In this document: positions 14,934 through 25,470 of the stretch, one piece after another
Layout of the letters: each line of letters begins with the position of its first letter
Position numbering within the stretch: position 1 is the first letter of the stretch
Assembly (NCBI GenBank): GCA_029339505.1
Contig: JAQISU010000115.1
Span: forward strand, 9,267,001-9,331,000
Reading direction: 5' to 3'
From: Unio delphinus
Lineage: Eukaryota > Mollusca > Bivalvia > Unionida > Unionidae
DNA length: 64,000 bases
Translations under genes and position numbers: made by a program
Notes under the pieces: generated by a model
The model's input: the letters and a program-made list of their open reading frames with translations, nothing else
Told to the model about the DNA's origin: nothing
The model's database searches: none

Positions 14934-15377
14934 ATGATGATACACTACAATCATGATAAACCAACCCCCGTCTATGTAGTTAATTCACGGTTTCCAGTTT
15001 ATAGAGCATACTATGGTGATGGTTTAGGTAATACCATTGCGGGGTTATTTGCAAGAATGGCTCCAAAAGTGATGCCGTTAGCTAAACAATTATCGATGAA
15101 AGCAATTGATTTTATTCGTGATAAGGGTATCAGTGCTGTTGGAGATCTTGCCGGGAAAGCGTTTTCAGCCGCGAAGAATAAAATAACATCATTGGTGCGA
15201 AGAAAAAAGAAACCGTTTCCGTCTACCGCGGAAATGCCTGCACGGGTTAGTAAAATTATAAATAACGCAGTAGATGAAAATCTAGCATCGATGGCTTTGC
15301 CATCATTGATAACTCCCGACCAAAGCAATATTGCAAATATGATAGCAGGAAGCGGCTTTAAAAAACTACGACGATGA
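14934..15377 (+). CDS. pVI-like minor virion protein, copy B
   Basis: Intact, 147 residues, over 80% like copy A by eye. It keeps the AYYGDGLGNTI site, the amphipathic stretch after it, the RDKGIS.VGDLAGKAFS block and the C-terminal MIAGSGFKKLRR. A five-residue insertion lies near residue 120. Role as for copy A. Confidence 0.75.
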   Translation: MMIHYNHDKPTPVYVVNSRFPVYRAYYGDGLGNTIAGLFARMAPKVMPLAKQLSMKAIDFIRDKGISAVGDLAGKAFSAAKNKITSLVRRKKKPFPSTAEMPARVSKIINNAVDENLASMALPSLITPDQSNIANMIAGSGFKKLRR

Positions 15378-15415
15378 AAATTGTTTACGATTTAGACTCT
15401 GATAAATAGAATAAA

Positions 15416-16833
15416 ATGTTCAAAAGTCATCTGATCCGGCGTTTGATATAGACGCCCCAGTTGGCAAGGATGATTCTGTACGCGATTATCAATATTACGC
15501 CTATCATGCAATAGACTCAAAAAGTCGATCGCGAATTGAACTTCAAGTCCATGATACCAGTAAATACTTTCTACCCGCTGAAGCGTTTATCGAAGTAGAA
15601 GGTGAACTTGAAACAGCTGCTGATACTACTGCTGTACCAGCACCGTATCCAGCTGGTACTCAAGTCGGTTTTGTCAATAATGGTATCATGGCGCTATTTG
15701 AGAGTGCAAGATATCTCATCGATGGAAAAGAAATCGAGTCGATAGATCGCGATGTTGATGTGGCTACAACAATAATCGGGTTAGCGAGATATTCTGATGA
15801 TTATACAAGATCAGCAGGACCTTCTATGATGTTTGCAAAAGATGTTAAAAATACCGCTAGAGGAAATCCATTTGTTGTAAGACGACCAAATGATCGTGCT
15901 GCTAACCCTGCTTCTGCTGGTATCGAAGATATGATTATAAACAACGATGTTAATTTCAATCTAGGAGCTGCAACACGTATGTCAATGTTGCAAGGGGCGC
16001 GTAAATCATTTTCATGCGCGATTCCACTGCATCACATATTTGGATTCTGTAGAAACGTCCGAAAAGTTATCTACGGGGCGAAGCAAACAGTAGCGCTTGT
16101 ACGAAAGGGTGATGATAATGACGCAATTTGGAGGATTCCAGCAGACAATGCAAATCCCAATGCTGATGCCGGTAAAGTTATTTTAACAAAAATATCATTG
16201 TGGATGCCAGTGTTGACTCCAGCAATTACCGCAGAAGAACGATTGCTATCATTTATGGACCAAGGAGGAAAGTCGTTGTTGAGTTGGTTATCAGTGAGTA
16301 CAGATGTTAAACAATCAAATCTCAACGGGTTATTCACGTGGAACCTAGCATCAAAACAAGGTGTTGCTGCGCCACGTCATATATTTGTAGCGTTACAGGA
16401 TAACACGCGAGTTGGCGATCAACGTTTCAGTCATATGATATTTGATCCATTAGGTGTTAAAGACGTCTCGCTGAGAATAAACGGCCAACAGGAACCATCC
16501 GAAGATGTACAACTCGATTACACAGAAAATCATATTGCTCGCGTGTATCATAGGTTGTTGTCGTTTATGGCACGCGATCAAAATGTCGATACTGGTCTAC
16601 AAATATCACAATACGACTTTAAGAGTTTATACCCGATCTATTACTTTTCGCTGGAACATCTTTATTTAACAAGACAAACTGTCGTTGATATACACTTTAG
16701 AGCTAATATAACCCGTCCTGGTGCTATTACTAATTATAGAGCGGTTGCTGTCATTCTCAGTGACAAATCAATGCTACTCGAAGGTGTTGGAGGAAGAATG
16801 AGAGTGGTAGATGCGCCAGTAGAAAATATGTAA
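15416..16833 (+). pseudogene. MCP: Major capsid protein, copy B (start out of frame)
   Basis: The ATG at 15416 is followed by one A fewer than in copy A, so the start is out of frame with the rest. From codon 3 onward the frame is open over about 470 codons to 16833. All MCP landmarks are present (GFVNNGIMALFESARYLIDG, IPLHHIFGFCRNVRKVIYG, HIARVYHRLLSFMARDQ). The only lesion seen is that one base; the next in-frame ATG is at 15688. A recent copy. Confidence 0.85.
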
Positions 16834-16872
16834 TCGAAACTTTATAGCAATTAGATCAATCTGTTATGTATA

Positions 16873-17333
16873 ATGTCGTATAGTCATATCAATGTGTCGT
16901 TGACACCTGGTCAATTAAAAAAATTACAATCCAAATCGGCTAAGCAATGTGGAACCACAATTACGCTGAAACCCAATCAAATGACTGGCGGGGCAAATAA
17001 ATTATCGCTGACAACTCGTCAAGTAAAACATTTCAATGATGCACTTGTAGCAAAAAAGGGTGTTCAGATTACTATTTCTGCGGCTGCTATCAAAAACATG
17101 ATTAAAACAGGCGGTATATTCCGTTGTTAGCTGCGATTGCAGCATTGATTGCGGCAGCAGCCCCAGCGGTAGCTAAAGCGGCAGCGTTAGGGGCTGTTGG
17201 TACCGCGGCAGGAATGGCACTAAAAAAAGTAACGGGAAAGAGGTATAAAAAAAAGGGAAAGGGTCTAAGACTACCAGGAACCCCGTATTCGTGGTACAGC
17301 GGAAAAGGTCTAAGACTAGGACCGGTTTATTAA
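16873..17333 (+). pseudogene. Core/pX-like protein, copy B (frameshifted)
   Basis: N-terminal motif part 16873-17130 (MSYSHINVSLTPGQLKKLQ), then a lost C near 17118 in the GGIF..LLA region. The Ala-rich and basic tail continues in the frame of 17124-17333. The tail has only two GLRL units against three in copy A. It overlaps the protease open frame. Confidence 0.75.
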
Positions 17334-17368
17334 CTCAAAAATCTTCGATTTCCAAACCTATGGTTCCT

Positions 17369-17809
17369 ATGTCCAATTTTGATTTACTCGATGCTGCTAA
17401 AAAACTCGCGATTAAAAATTTCAGAGGTGTCTTTATGAAAGATCAATTACCGACACAACCCAACAGCGTTGAAACCGGTATCATTAATCTCGATAACAGC
17501 ACCGGACCTGGTACTCACTGGGTTGCATACGCTATTGATCCACGTGGGATTGTCTATTTTGATTCATATGGATTAGCACCGCCGAAGGAATTCATGCGTT
17601 ATATAAAAACTTTTCCAATGAAGACTTGGTATTCTACGCTACCAACACGAACGATGATTGATCCACCAATATGCGGCAGCGAAGTATTAAATGTTCTTAA
17701 CGCTATTTCTAACTCCTTGGGTAACCCAAGGGGGAAACCACCTCATGTTGTCGTAAATGATTACACCAGTAGTCGCAGGCAACGACGAAGTCGTCAACAA
17801 AGATTTTAG
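17369..17809 (+). CDS. PRO: Adenain-like protease, copy B (oxyanion Gln changed)
   Basis: Starts MSNFDLLDAAKK at 17369 as in the other copies. His in GTHW, Asp in YFDSYG and Cys in PPICGS are present. The segment TLPTQQ.NDPP of copies A, C and E reads TLPTRTMIDPP here, so the Gln expected for the oxyanion hole is gone. The C-terminus also differs: a 25-bp insertion of CAACGACG-like repeats replaces the usual end (SSRRQRRSRQQRF). Probably inactive even though the frame is open. Confidence 0.8.
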   Translation: MSNFDLLDAAKKLAIKNFRGVFMKDQLPTQPNSVETGIINLDNSTGPGTHWVAYAIDPRGIVYFDSYGLAPPKEFMRYIKTFPMKTWYSTLPTRTMIDPPICGSEVLNVLNAISNSLGNPRGKPPHVVVNDYTSSRRQRRSRQQRF

Positions 17810-17829
17810 AGAGAGAGTTTTACAATAAC

Positions 17830-19177
17830 ATGATCGATATTTGGGGAAGACCTCTATCAGCGCTGAAGAAACCCGGTGCCGATGACACTGCAACGGGTGA
17901 TATAAAAAAAAAATTAAAGATGAAATAGCTGAGACTTTGAACCTAACAAATGTTGACCCGTACGAAATAGTTGTATTTCAAGATCTCCAGGGTAAATTGA
18001 AAACTAGTAATGTGTCGTTGGATGATATTTTGATACGACAACACGACGCCGCTGAAAACTCTATTGCGCTATATTCCAGCGGCGGACGACTTAAACCAGG
18101 TGCACTTGTGTCTACGATCACCGACGCAATTGCCGCCCAAGACCGTAATCTGGATGATCATATACGAGGTTAAAATAATTTTCGCAAAAATGTCGTACAT
18201 AAATTCTTTGGAACCCCGCTTGTGGTTGGCATGACTCTCGCTGAAATTAAAAACTTTCTATCGCTATTCTTTTTTAACAAGGACGCGGGGAGGGTGATGA
18301 ATGAAAATGAAATCAAGGCAAATTATCTCGATATTTACAATGATATTTCTAAACTAATAAAAAATCTTGAAAAGGTACAAAAACCCACTAACGACGTCGT
18401 TGTTAAGTTTTTGGGAACCCGCTTGTGGCTGGCATGACTCTCGCTGAAATTAACGAGTTTATTGGCAAGCATACTCATAATGCCTACATCGCTAATAGTG
18501 TCTTTGGTGTCCCGGCTACATCTACAATGACTCTCAAGGACATTAATATGTTTATGGTGAGACAAACAACACTTAATACCATCGTTGATAAATTTTTAGG
18601 GAGAACACCTGTTTCTGAAACCACATCGTTGACAGGCCCGACTCTCGCTGAAGTTATAAAAGCTATTGACGAACAAAAACGCATCAGCGAAATGGCTAAA
18701 AATTTCTTTGAGGGATCTGAAAGTTACAATATCACGACGACATATTCTGAACTCAACAGGCATTATGGCACACAAAAAAGTTTGGAATATAACCTCCTTT
18801 TGTTTTCATTTTTTAAACGCCGCGATAAAACGATAATGAAAGATACCGAAATCAATAAAACCTATCTCGACGTTTACGACGATATTCTTAAACTAAAAGA
18901 AACCTCTGAAAGGGTAAAGCATGGGACCTTTGATTGTGTAAAAGAATCTAATGCTAAATTGAAAGTCAATATCGAGAAGTGGCCCCATGGTATCTACAGG
19001 ATGACGTTAATCTCTAACAAGCAATTTGATATCATCGTGAGCGGTAAAACCTACTTTGGTGGCACCGCGACAGTAATTATCCGGGGTGGAGAAGAATTTG
19101 AGATTGTCGCGGTTGATAGTACCATTAGATAAAAAATAACCTGGTGCTTAGAATTTGTATGCGAAGTAAATAACTAA
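17830..19177 (+). pseudogene. Fibre-like protein, copy B
   Basis: Begins MIDIWGRPL at 17830. It is broken by a lost A in a run near 17905, an in-frame TAA at 18171-18173, a frameshift near 18418 and an in-frame TAA at 19130-19132. After one copy of the 31-residue repeat it has modules of the form FFFN..AGR-M-EIKANYLDIYNDI.KL.KN.EKVQKPTN and GMTLAEI, which copy A lacks. The end has GIYRMTLIS..QFDI and EFEIVAVDS, matching the beta-rich head of copy E. Confidence 0.7.
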
Positions 19178-19203
19178 ATTGAAAGGAAAATCCTTCGAAT
19201 TTC

Positions 19204-19236
19204 ACAATTGAAAACGCTAGCGTTTCTAAAATAAAA
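19204..19236 (+). promoter_or_regulatory. Palindromic promoter-like element before two-TM gene B
   Basis: CAATTGAAAACGCTAGCGTT then TCTAAAATAAAAATG. Bases 19212-19225 (AAACGCTAGCGTTT) form a perfect 14-bp palindrome. Confidence 0.5.
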
Positions 19237-19782
19237 ATGATTTCATCAACGCAATGTCGCTATGATCAGGTCAGAGAATTTCAAACTAGACTAAAAACCC
19301 TCGCCGAGGAGTATCAAATAAAAATAAAAAAATACCGACGAAAAATCACCGCAATTGACATTACTGTGTACTCAGTGTCAAGCGTTCTCACTGGCGCCGG
19401 AATAATACTAGCATCGGTTACAATGATTGCCCCGGTCGTAGTTCCAATTTGCATTTCTGCGGTGGCTACAATCGCGGGTATATCAACCGGGAAAACAAAA
19501 AAAATATCATCATGCAGCCAGAGTAAACTGCAAGATTACTTAATTCAATTTCATATTGTATCAACCGCGTACTCGCAATTATCCTCGATGATATCGTCGT
19601 CACTCGATAATACAATTATATCAGATAGTGAGTTCTCAGCGATGCTCAGTATTTTTGATTCCGCGATATCAAAATTAGAGCGACAACAACAATATAGCAA
19701 CGATGACAACACCGATGGAATTAGAAAACACGAACCCAAAAACCAGAATGATATCAATAACATCAACGATATCGGATACTGA
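19237..19782 (+). CDS. Two-TM membrane protein, copy B
   Basis: A 181-residue protein: N-terminal coiled region (YDQVREFQTRLKTLAEEYQIKIKKYRRK), two hydrophobic segments (about 45-65 and 68-85, rich in Ala, Ile, Val), a CSQSKLQDYLI..F.IV..AYSQL region and a short EFSAM..IFDSAI motif. This coiled coil plus hairpin-TM layout recurs in copies C and E before penton. No name known. A ~150-bp tandem duplication covers its 3' end and the penton start. A role in the virion membrane or entry is possible. Confidence 0.6.
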   Translation: MISSTQCRYDQVREFQTRLKTLAEEYQIKIKKYRRKITAIDITVYSVSSVLTGAGIILASVTMIAPVVVPICISAVATIAGISTGKTKKISSCSQSKLQDYLIQFHIVSTAYSQLSSMISSSLDNTIISDSEFSAMLSIFDSAISKLERQQQYSNDDNTDGIRKHEPKNQNDINNINDIGY

Positions 19783-19930
19783 GTTCTCAGTGATGGTCAG
19801 TATATTTGATTCCGCGATGTCAAAATTAGAGCGACAACAACAGTATAGCAACGATGACAACACCGATGGAATTACTTCAACGAATAGTGGAGAACACGAA
19901 CCCAGTACAAACAAGCATGATATCAATAAC
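19629..19930 (+). repeat. ~150-bp tandem duplication at two-TM/penton junction, copy B
   Basis: The block from GAGTTCTCAGCGATG (about 19629) to ATATCAATAACATC is repeated from about 19780 with small changes. It makes a second copy of the two-TM gene tail and of the penton start. Confidence 0.75.
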
Positions 19931-21233
19931 ATCGACGAATCCTGAATTCAGTGTGAATTTCCCTAGCCCAGTCCCCGTGAAGGAGATAGCGCTAGCAAAA
20001 CTACGAGTGTATCACAGTTGGTCTAATATCAGATCAAAATCATTTGGTGGTCAACAACCGAATAATTCACTGGTGTTCGCGAATAAGAATAAAGAAGACG
20101 GGACTCCAGACTAGAACGTCGTTTCAATACCAACCGGATCATATCAAATCGAACAAATCAATGATGAATTCGCGCGTAGAATAAAATCGATTATTGGAAA
20201 AGAATCAAAAATAGCTATAATGGTTCATGAACCCACGCTATCATCTGCCATTGAAATAAGCACAGAAGGATACGTCGTAGATATTTATCAGAGTTCTATT
20301 AGAACCGTACTAGGATGGCCTGAATTACCACCCGGGGGAAAAACCGTTGATATACCCGAACCACAAAAACAAACTGATTATGTCACCGACGTGATAAAAC
20401 CCGATAATCCAGTAAAAAGTTATATAGATCACCGAGTCACTATAGATTTTTTTGGTCTCGGATACTACGCAACTGGGGAAGAGAAGGAGGGGGAAAGAAT
20501 AGAGGGACATCATTTTATTGACAAACCTAAAATCGTTGAAAATTTCACAGCAATGAATAATGATTTTTCACTGTTGTTAATATCTCTTAAATCTGGCTCT
20601 CTCACCCGAGATGAATTTATCAGCGTCGTAGAAATATGCAATAAAATTATCGACGATATGGAAACATTTAATTTGAAAATTATTCCGGATATATTAGATG
20701 ACGATAACCCCCTATCGAGAACAGAGTTTGCATCAACTCTTAGTATCCCCGTCAAGGACATTCCAACAGTCAAACTACCAGGATATAACGTACCAGAACT
20801 AAAAAAACTTCTTAGTGATACCATCGATGTTGGTTTTAAAATAATTCATGATGCATGGAGAAAAACAGCATCATCGGAATTAAAAATCCTCAAACATAAT
20901 AATGACCCAGACGGTGGCGGCATACATATCGCTCCGTTCAACGTGAATATATCCTCAGTGATTGCGCTCAATTTAGTATGCGATGTTATCGAAGAAAGCT
21001 ATCAAATTAATCTCGAACGATCAAATCAAGCTCAGCAAGGATATATTCTATACTCATTTGCACCAATAGCCCCTCCAGGATTTTTAATAATTGAGTCTCC
21101 GGTTAATCCAGTCTATATGCGGTGTCATAATGATTCGCTAACCAGAATTAATTTCAAACTCACTGACCAGTCCAATAATCTGATTGATTTACAAGGTGAG
21201 GTTTTACAAATTAGTCTGTTTGTGAGATCCTAA
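19854..21233 (+). pseudogene. mCP: Penton-like minor capsid protein, copy B (one stop)
   Basis: Starts MTTPMELLQRIVENT. In a single frame of about 459 codons there is one TAG at 20112-20114, where copies C and E have Trp (GTPDWNV). Typical penton features: ALAKLRVYHSW..IRS, GSYQIEQIN.E, VVDIYQSSIRTVLGWPE, and a well-conserved C-terminal NDPDGGG.HIAP..VNIS and GYILYSFAP.APPGFLIIE. The middle (about 165-200) differs from C and E. Followed by the ATPase tail sequence and terminal repeat E2. Confidence 0.8.
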
Positions 21234-21258
21234 GGACTCGATCAAATATTCGGTTAAA
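21234..21258 (+). repeat. ATPase 3'-end fragment after penton B
   Basis: GGACTCGATCAAATATTCGG then TTAA is the end of the ATPase gene (GLDQIFG stop) without the rest of it. It lies between penton and E2 and is part of the inverted terminal repeat, whose other end carries the whole ATPase. Confidence 0.75.
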
Positions 21259-21310
21259 ATCTTAGTGATTTTCATCGTAAAAAAATTATTAACCCAGAAC
21301 TAAAAGTTCC

Positions 21311-21456
21311 AGCAGCAGAGAGGGTGAATGAAAACGACGCTGGCGTAGACGAGGAAGCGTTGGTTGTCGATGCTTTTTTAACGATTCGACGCTTTTTTAC
21401 GATTCGACGCTTTTTTTACGATTCGACGCTTTGTGAGGTTCACCCCCTCTGCTGCT
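21311..21456 (+). repeat. Terminal repeat E2 (right end of copy B)
   Basis: Inner AGCAGCAGAGAGGGTGAA (21311-21328), outer TTCACCCCCTCTGCTGCT (21439-21456), inverted with one mismatch. The interior has three copies of an 18-19 bp unit (TTTTTTACGATTCGACGC) at about 21374-21432. The outer edge abuts the helicase gene of copy C. Confidence 0.8.
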
Positions 21457-22675
21457 AAAACAACTCTTCGAAGCTGATTTATTCTTCGTACTCTGGATAC
21501 TGCGAGATAAACTAAATTTGACCACTCGATGTGATTATCCACTATCCAAACAATCGTATCTGATATAGTCAATCCCTGTGAAGAATGTATCGTCGCTGCT
21601 TAACCTAGCGTCCATGGGGATTTATCAGCAAGCAATGCATATTTGACGACGCTGATATCTACCAACACAATATCATTTAACACTAAATTCTGCTTTCTTG
21701 ACTCTGTCAAGCCTGGAATATCAACTTCAATATTATGTTTTCGTGTATCCGAAGGCCTATAACACAGCGGTACTGGAAGTGTTGTAAATTTCTCTGTATG
21801 CAATTAAAATAACTTCATCTGAAGTGTGTCTCTGACTATCTTTCTACTCGCCACTATCAAATCGTTTGGTCTCCACGCTTCCCAGAAATATTTTAATGGG
21901 GTTTCTGAAATTAGTTTACGCGCTCACTCACATTGAATTCTATCAGGTTGTAATCTGATTAGTTTCTTGAACTCACGTAATTGTTCATCAAGTGCTCTAT
22001 GATCGGTCTTAATTTTTTCATAATAGTCTACAATATTCTTCAGCCAATCATGTGAGGATAAACCGACAAATGGTGGTGGTTGACCATGATCGCCGCACAT
22101 TATTTCTTTTGTATTCCCAAACAATAACCAATCGAGAAATTTTTGTAATACATCTAATGACACTGCATATTTCATCCCAAATAATGTCTTCAGGAATAAA
22201 TTTCTCACCAATTCGCTCAGGAGTCCATTCATCGCCTTTCCATCGAAAGAAACTGTGATAAGTACAGGCATTAATTCCTCGTTGTTTCATCTCTTTGGCT
22301 GTGTGTTGGTGTTAGCACAATCATGTTTGATTTCCCACGAAATAACTAAATCACACGAGTCGTTTTTCCTGATCCACCACAGCCGTTTAAATAAACTGTT
22401 TTATATCTACATATTGTATCAGATATCTGCAGTGCATTAGATAGTTCTGATATCTGATTATTTTTTAAATATTTATCTTCAATCGTAACATCTTCTGATT
22501 TGGAATAGTCACGCATTATTTCCCGCCTAATTCTCCATGATCCCCAGCTCTCGTCAGAATGAGTGAATTTGGCCACTTTTTCCCTCTGTTTCGCGTCTAT
22601 ATAAAATGAATCAGTGCCGACTCTAACTGCGGTGTCAGGAAATCTATTTATCATCGAAACCATTAATAGAAGCAT
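21457..22675 (-). pseudogene. PolB: PolB motif C/Pif1-like helicase, copy C (truncated, broken)
   Basis: Starts as in copy A (MINRFPDTAVRVGTDSFYI) with Walker A GCGGSGKTT intact. It is then broken by several stops and shifts (fragments at 22346-22675, 21924-22290, 21600-21803, 21457-21572). Homology ends at RINQLRRVV, directly at the outer edge of E2; the HNH-like tail is absent. This fits insertion of copy B here. Confidence 0.8.
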
Positions 22676-24581
22676 AAGCCAGCATAGACGCCCTCAAATG
22701 TGTATACTGAAGATTTTCTCCGTCTGCGTAAGTAACAATTGTACCAAATTTTGTTCCATCGGACAAGAAAGCGTCTTTACGATCCACGTATATACTTTTA
22801 CTCGTTACATCCACGATTATAAAATCGTATTCAACGCTATCTATAATCAACCGTGAAGAATATCGTTTATTGTCGTATTTTCCACCTTGAGTAAATTTAC
22901 CAATTATTCTTCTACCAAGATCCTTTGCATCTTTATTTCTAACTTCAAATAACTGTTTGGACCATTTCACGGTATATTCTTCGTCAAGATCGGGAAACTG
23001 TTTTCGTTGTTCGTTGATTATACTATCTAGATTGGGTTGTGATAACCAGACCTCAGTCTGTGCGTGATATGATATAATCGCTTCACTGACAATCAACAAT
23101 ATTAGTATTCTACAGTCAATCATATACAGTAACAGTACTATATGCATCCAGTGTTTTTTCAGATATATGTCTACCATCCAAACGTAACAGCACGGATGAA
23201 GTCCAGTAGCCAATTCAAATGATACCACACGAGCGAATCCGGTTAAATCAAAATCAGGCAGTGGTCCATTAATCGCAACACGGGCCATTTCGTGTGTGGG
23301 ATGTCCAAATCGTTTGAAGTATTCAGCACATTCTCCGTACCCGAGAAAACTCGCCGGATAACACGCAACCATATCAAGCGAAATAATAGTTTCAGCGGTG
23401 TATTTTGTTTTCCATAATCCACCGTGGTTAAATTCTGTACAGCTTGATTTGATGTCTGTGAGAAATTCAGCTCTTGTTGGTTTCCATGTGTTTCTCTTTC
23501 TCGCAAAATGAACTGCAACCGACGGAATTGTAAAACAGTTTGTTAGTAATTGTTTGTCGTCGAAACTCTTCGAGAAACTACTAGCTGGTTTCTTCATCGC
23601 CTCATGGAGGGCTTCAGTGCGGTATAATTCTCCATTGGGTCTTACAAACTGATCGAATCTGCCCTCGGAGTTAAGTAACCACACTGACACATGATCGTAT
23701 TTACTCAGTTGGTGAATAAAATCAAATAGTTTCTCTTCTCCGTAGAACTCCCCGGAAAATTCCGGGGGTATATATTTTATGGTTCTGTCCCGTGGAAATA
23801 TTATTACTGCAGGTGTCCATGCGTGTTCATTATGATCAATAATTTTGATTGGAGCTCCTCTCGATTTATATTCGTATAATATCTCGCTTGTTATTGTCAT
23901 TACAGATATTGGGAAATTTAGTATTCGCTCTAACGCTGCCACATTTTGAACTGTTGCCCCGTGCTCCTTTACTCTTAGTCCCCACTCGGTTGTTTTTTTA
24001 CGTCTTAGATCAATCAATTTATTTCCACGCAATGCATTTGTGAAGTGTTCTAATATTCGTTCTGCTACACAATTCATTTTTGACGAAGTCAAGAATAACA
24101 GTTTCATCGGTGCTAGTTTTTCAATACTCGGTTTATCATTTAGCAGATATATCCCATAAACAATTGCTGTTACAGGATAAGATCTTTCATAATACGGTTT
24201 GTCAATTCCAGTCAAAATTCCTGGTTTTGAATCTTGACTCACAGTGATAGTTTTTTTTATCCTTCAAGATGGGTTCAAATTTATCCCTGATAATCCAATC
24301 TATTGTGTCTGAACGGATAATGAATTTTATTCTAAAAAAATACCTTTCTTGGCCAAGATGTGAGATTATCTAGGCTGTTCTTTCATCGTTCATGGTAGTA
24401 TCAACGATACCATCAATTTGAAATTTTGACCAATAGTGAGATGCTCCATCGTGTTAAAACAATCACGAATATTACCTATCATGGTTCTATCACGAATTTT
24501 ACCCTTTGGTGTATCAGAGACTCTATTGATTTTAGCATTTTTCCAGGGCTTACTTTTCGATAATCTCTAGAACTCCTTCAT
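22644..24581 (-). pseudogene. PolB: Family B DNA polymerase, copy C
   Basis: The main frame 22644-24242 (532 residues) has motif A DMVACYPASF and the motif-B-like LGRRIIGKFTQGG. The N-terminus reaches to an ATG at 24581 (MKEF) with an in-frame stop and frameshifts between 24250 and 24570. There is no basic repeat expansion. As in copy A, the frame stops just before motif C. Here the two frames overlap by 32 bp and are offset by +1, not -1 as in copy A. Confidence 0.8.
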
Positions 24582-24624
24582 TCTATAATTAAAACAAGTA
24601 TTTAAATAGAGAATATATTATATA

Positions 24625-24962
24625 ATGAATCATTGCAAATAGCTTATGATTGGATCAGTAACCCCGTGTAACAAATCGTGCAGAAAGGAGTTATGTGGGT
24701 ATCATATGCAAAGCGTGGAAGCCATGACCCAATTCCATGTATAAGATGTGGGGCAGGGGTGCGAGGAAAATCACAGTTGTGTCTCGGTTGTGGTGGTAAG
24801 CGATACGGAGAGCTGAAGCGTTATTATGATAAACGAACTAAGAATTCCATTAATGACTCTGACCCTGATAGCGTCAACAACAGAATCATAAGAACTCCTC
24901 AAGACTATATCGAAAGATTTCCAAATGTAATCATTAGAACAAACAATGAATTAGACAAATAG
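24625..24962 (+). pseudogene. Cys-rich zinc-binding protein, copy C
   Basis: MNHCK followed by a TAG, then VTPCNKSCRKE, a frameshift after HMQS, and the intact second half (PCIRCGAGVRGKSQLCLGCGG, YGELKRYYDKR). Same order as copy A: divergent from PolB, followed by HNH. Confidence 0.75.
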
Positions 24963-24978
24963 TATAGTATAGTATATA

Positions 24979-25470
24979 ATGAATCAAGAATTCCGGCCAC
25001 ATCCAGTAATCAGTGATTATAAAGCGTCCCTTGATGGCATTATCAGACATAGAAGATTGAAGAAGCCAGTTGGTTCTGACAATGATATTGGGTATTTGAA
25101 GTTTAGCACTGGAGGGAAAACTTATCTTAATCACAGAATCGCATACGAGTGTTTCCATGGATTGATCAAAAATGGTTTTGTTATTGATCACATTGATTCC
25201 AATCCAAGGAATAATTCTTTGAATAATCTACAAGCTGTTACACAGAGTGAGAATTTAAAACGAGGAGAAACTGGATAATCCTTGAAAAAAGCGAGACCTG
25301 TAAAATCTTTTAATACAGCAACTAACGAAGAAATCGTATTCCAATCTATGAATAAAGCCAGTTTTTTTTTTGATATTTGTATGCCCTCAGTACGATGTGT
25401 TGCAGAGGGAAAAACCAAGACGGCGATTTCAAAAAAGATTAGTCAAAAGATTCAATTTTCGTATGTCTAA
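24979..25470 (+). pseudogene. HNH/NUMOD1 protein, copy C (one in-frame stop)
   Basis: One frame of 164 codons from MNQEFRPHPVI to the stop at 25470 with a single TAA at 25276-25278. The HNH half has YLNHRIAYECFHGL, VIDHIDSNPRNNSLNNLQ; the NUMOD1-like half has NEEIVFQSMNKAS and SVRCVAEGK. This copy shows that the two frames in copy A are one gene. Confidence 0.8.
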
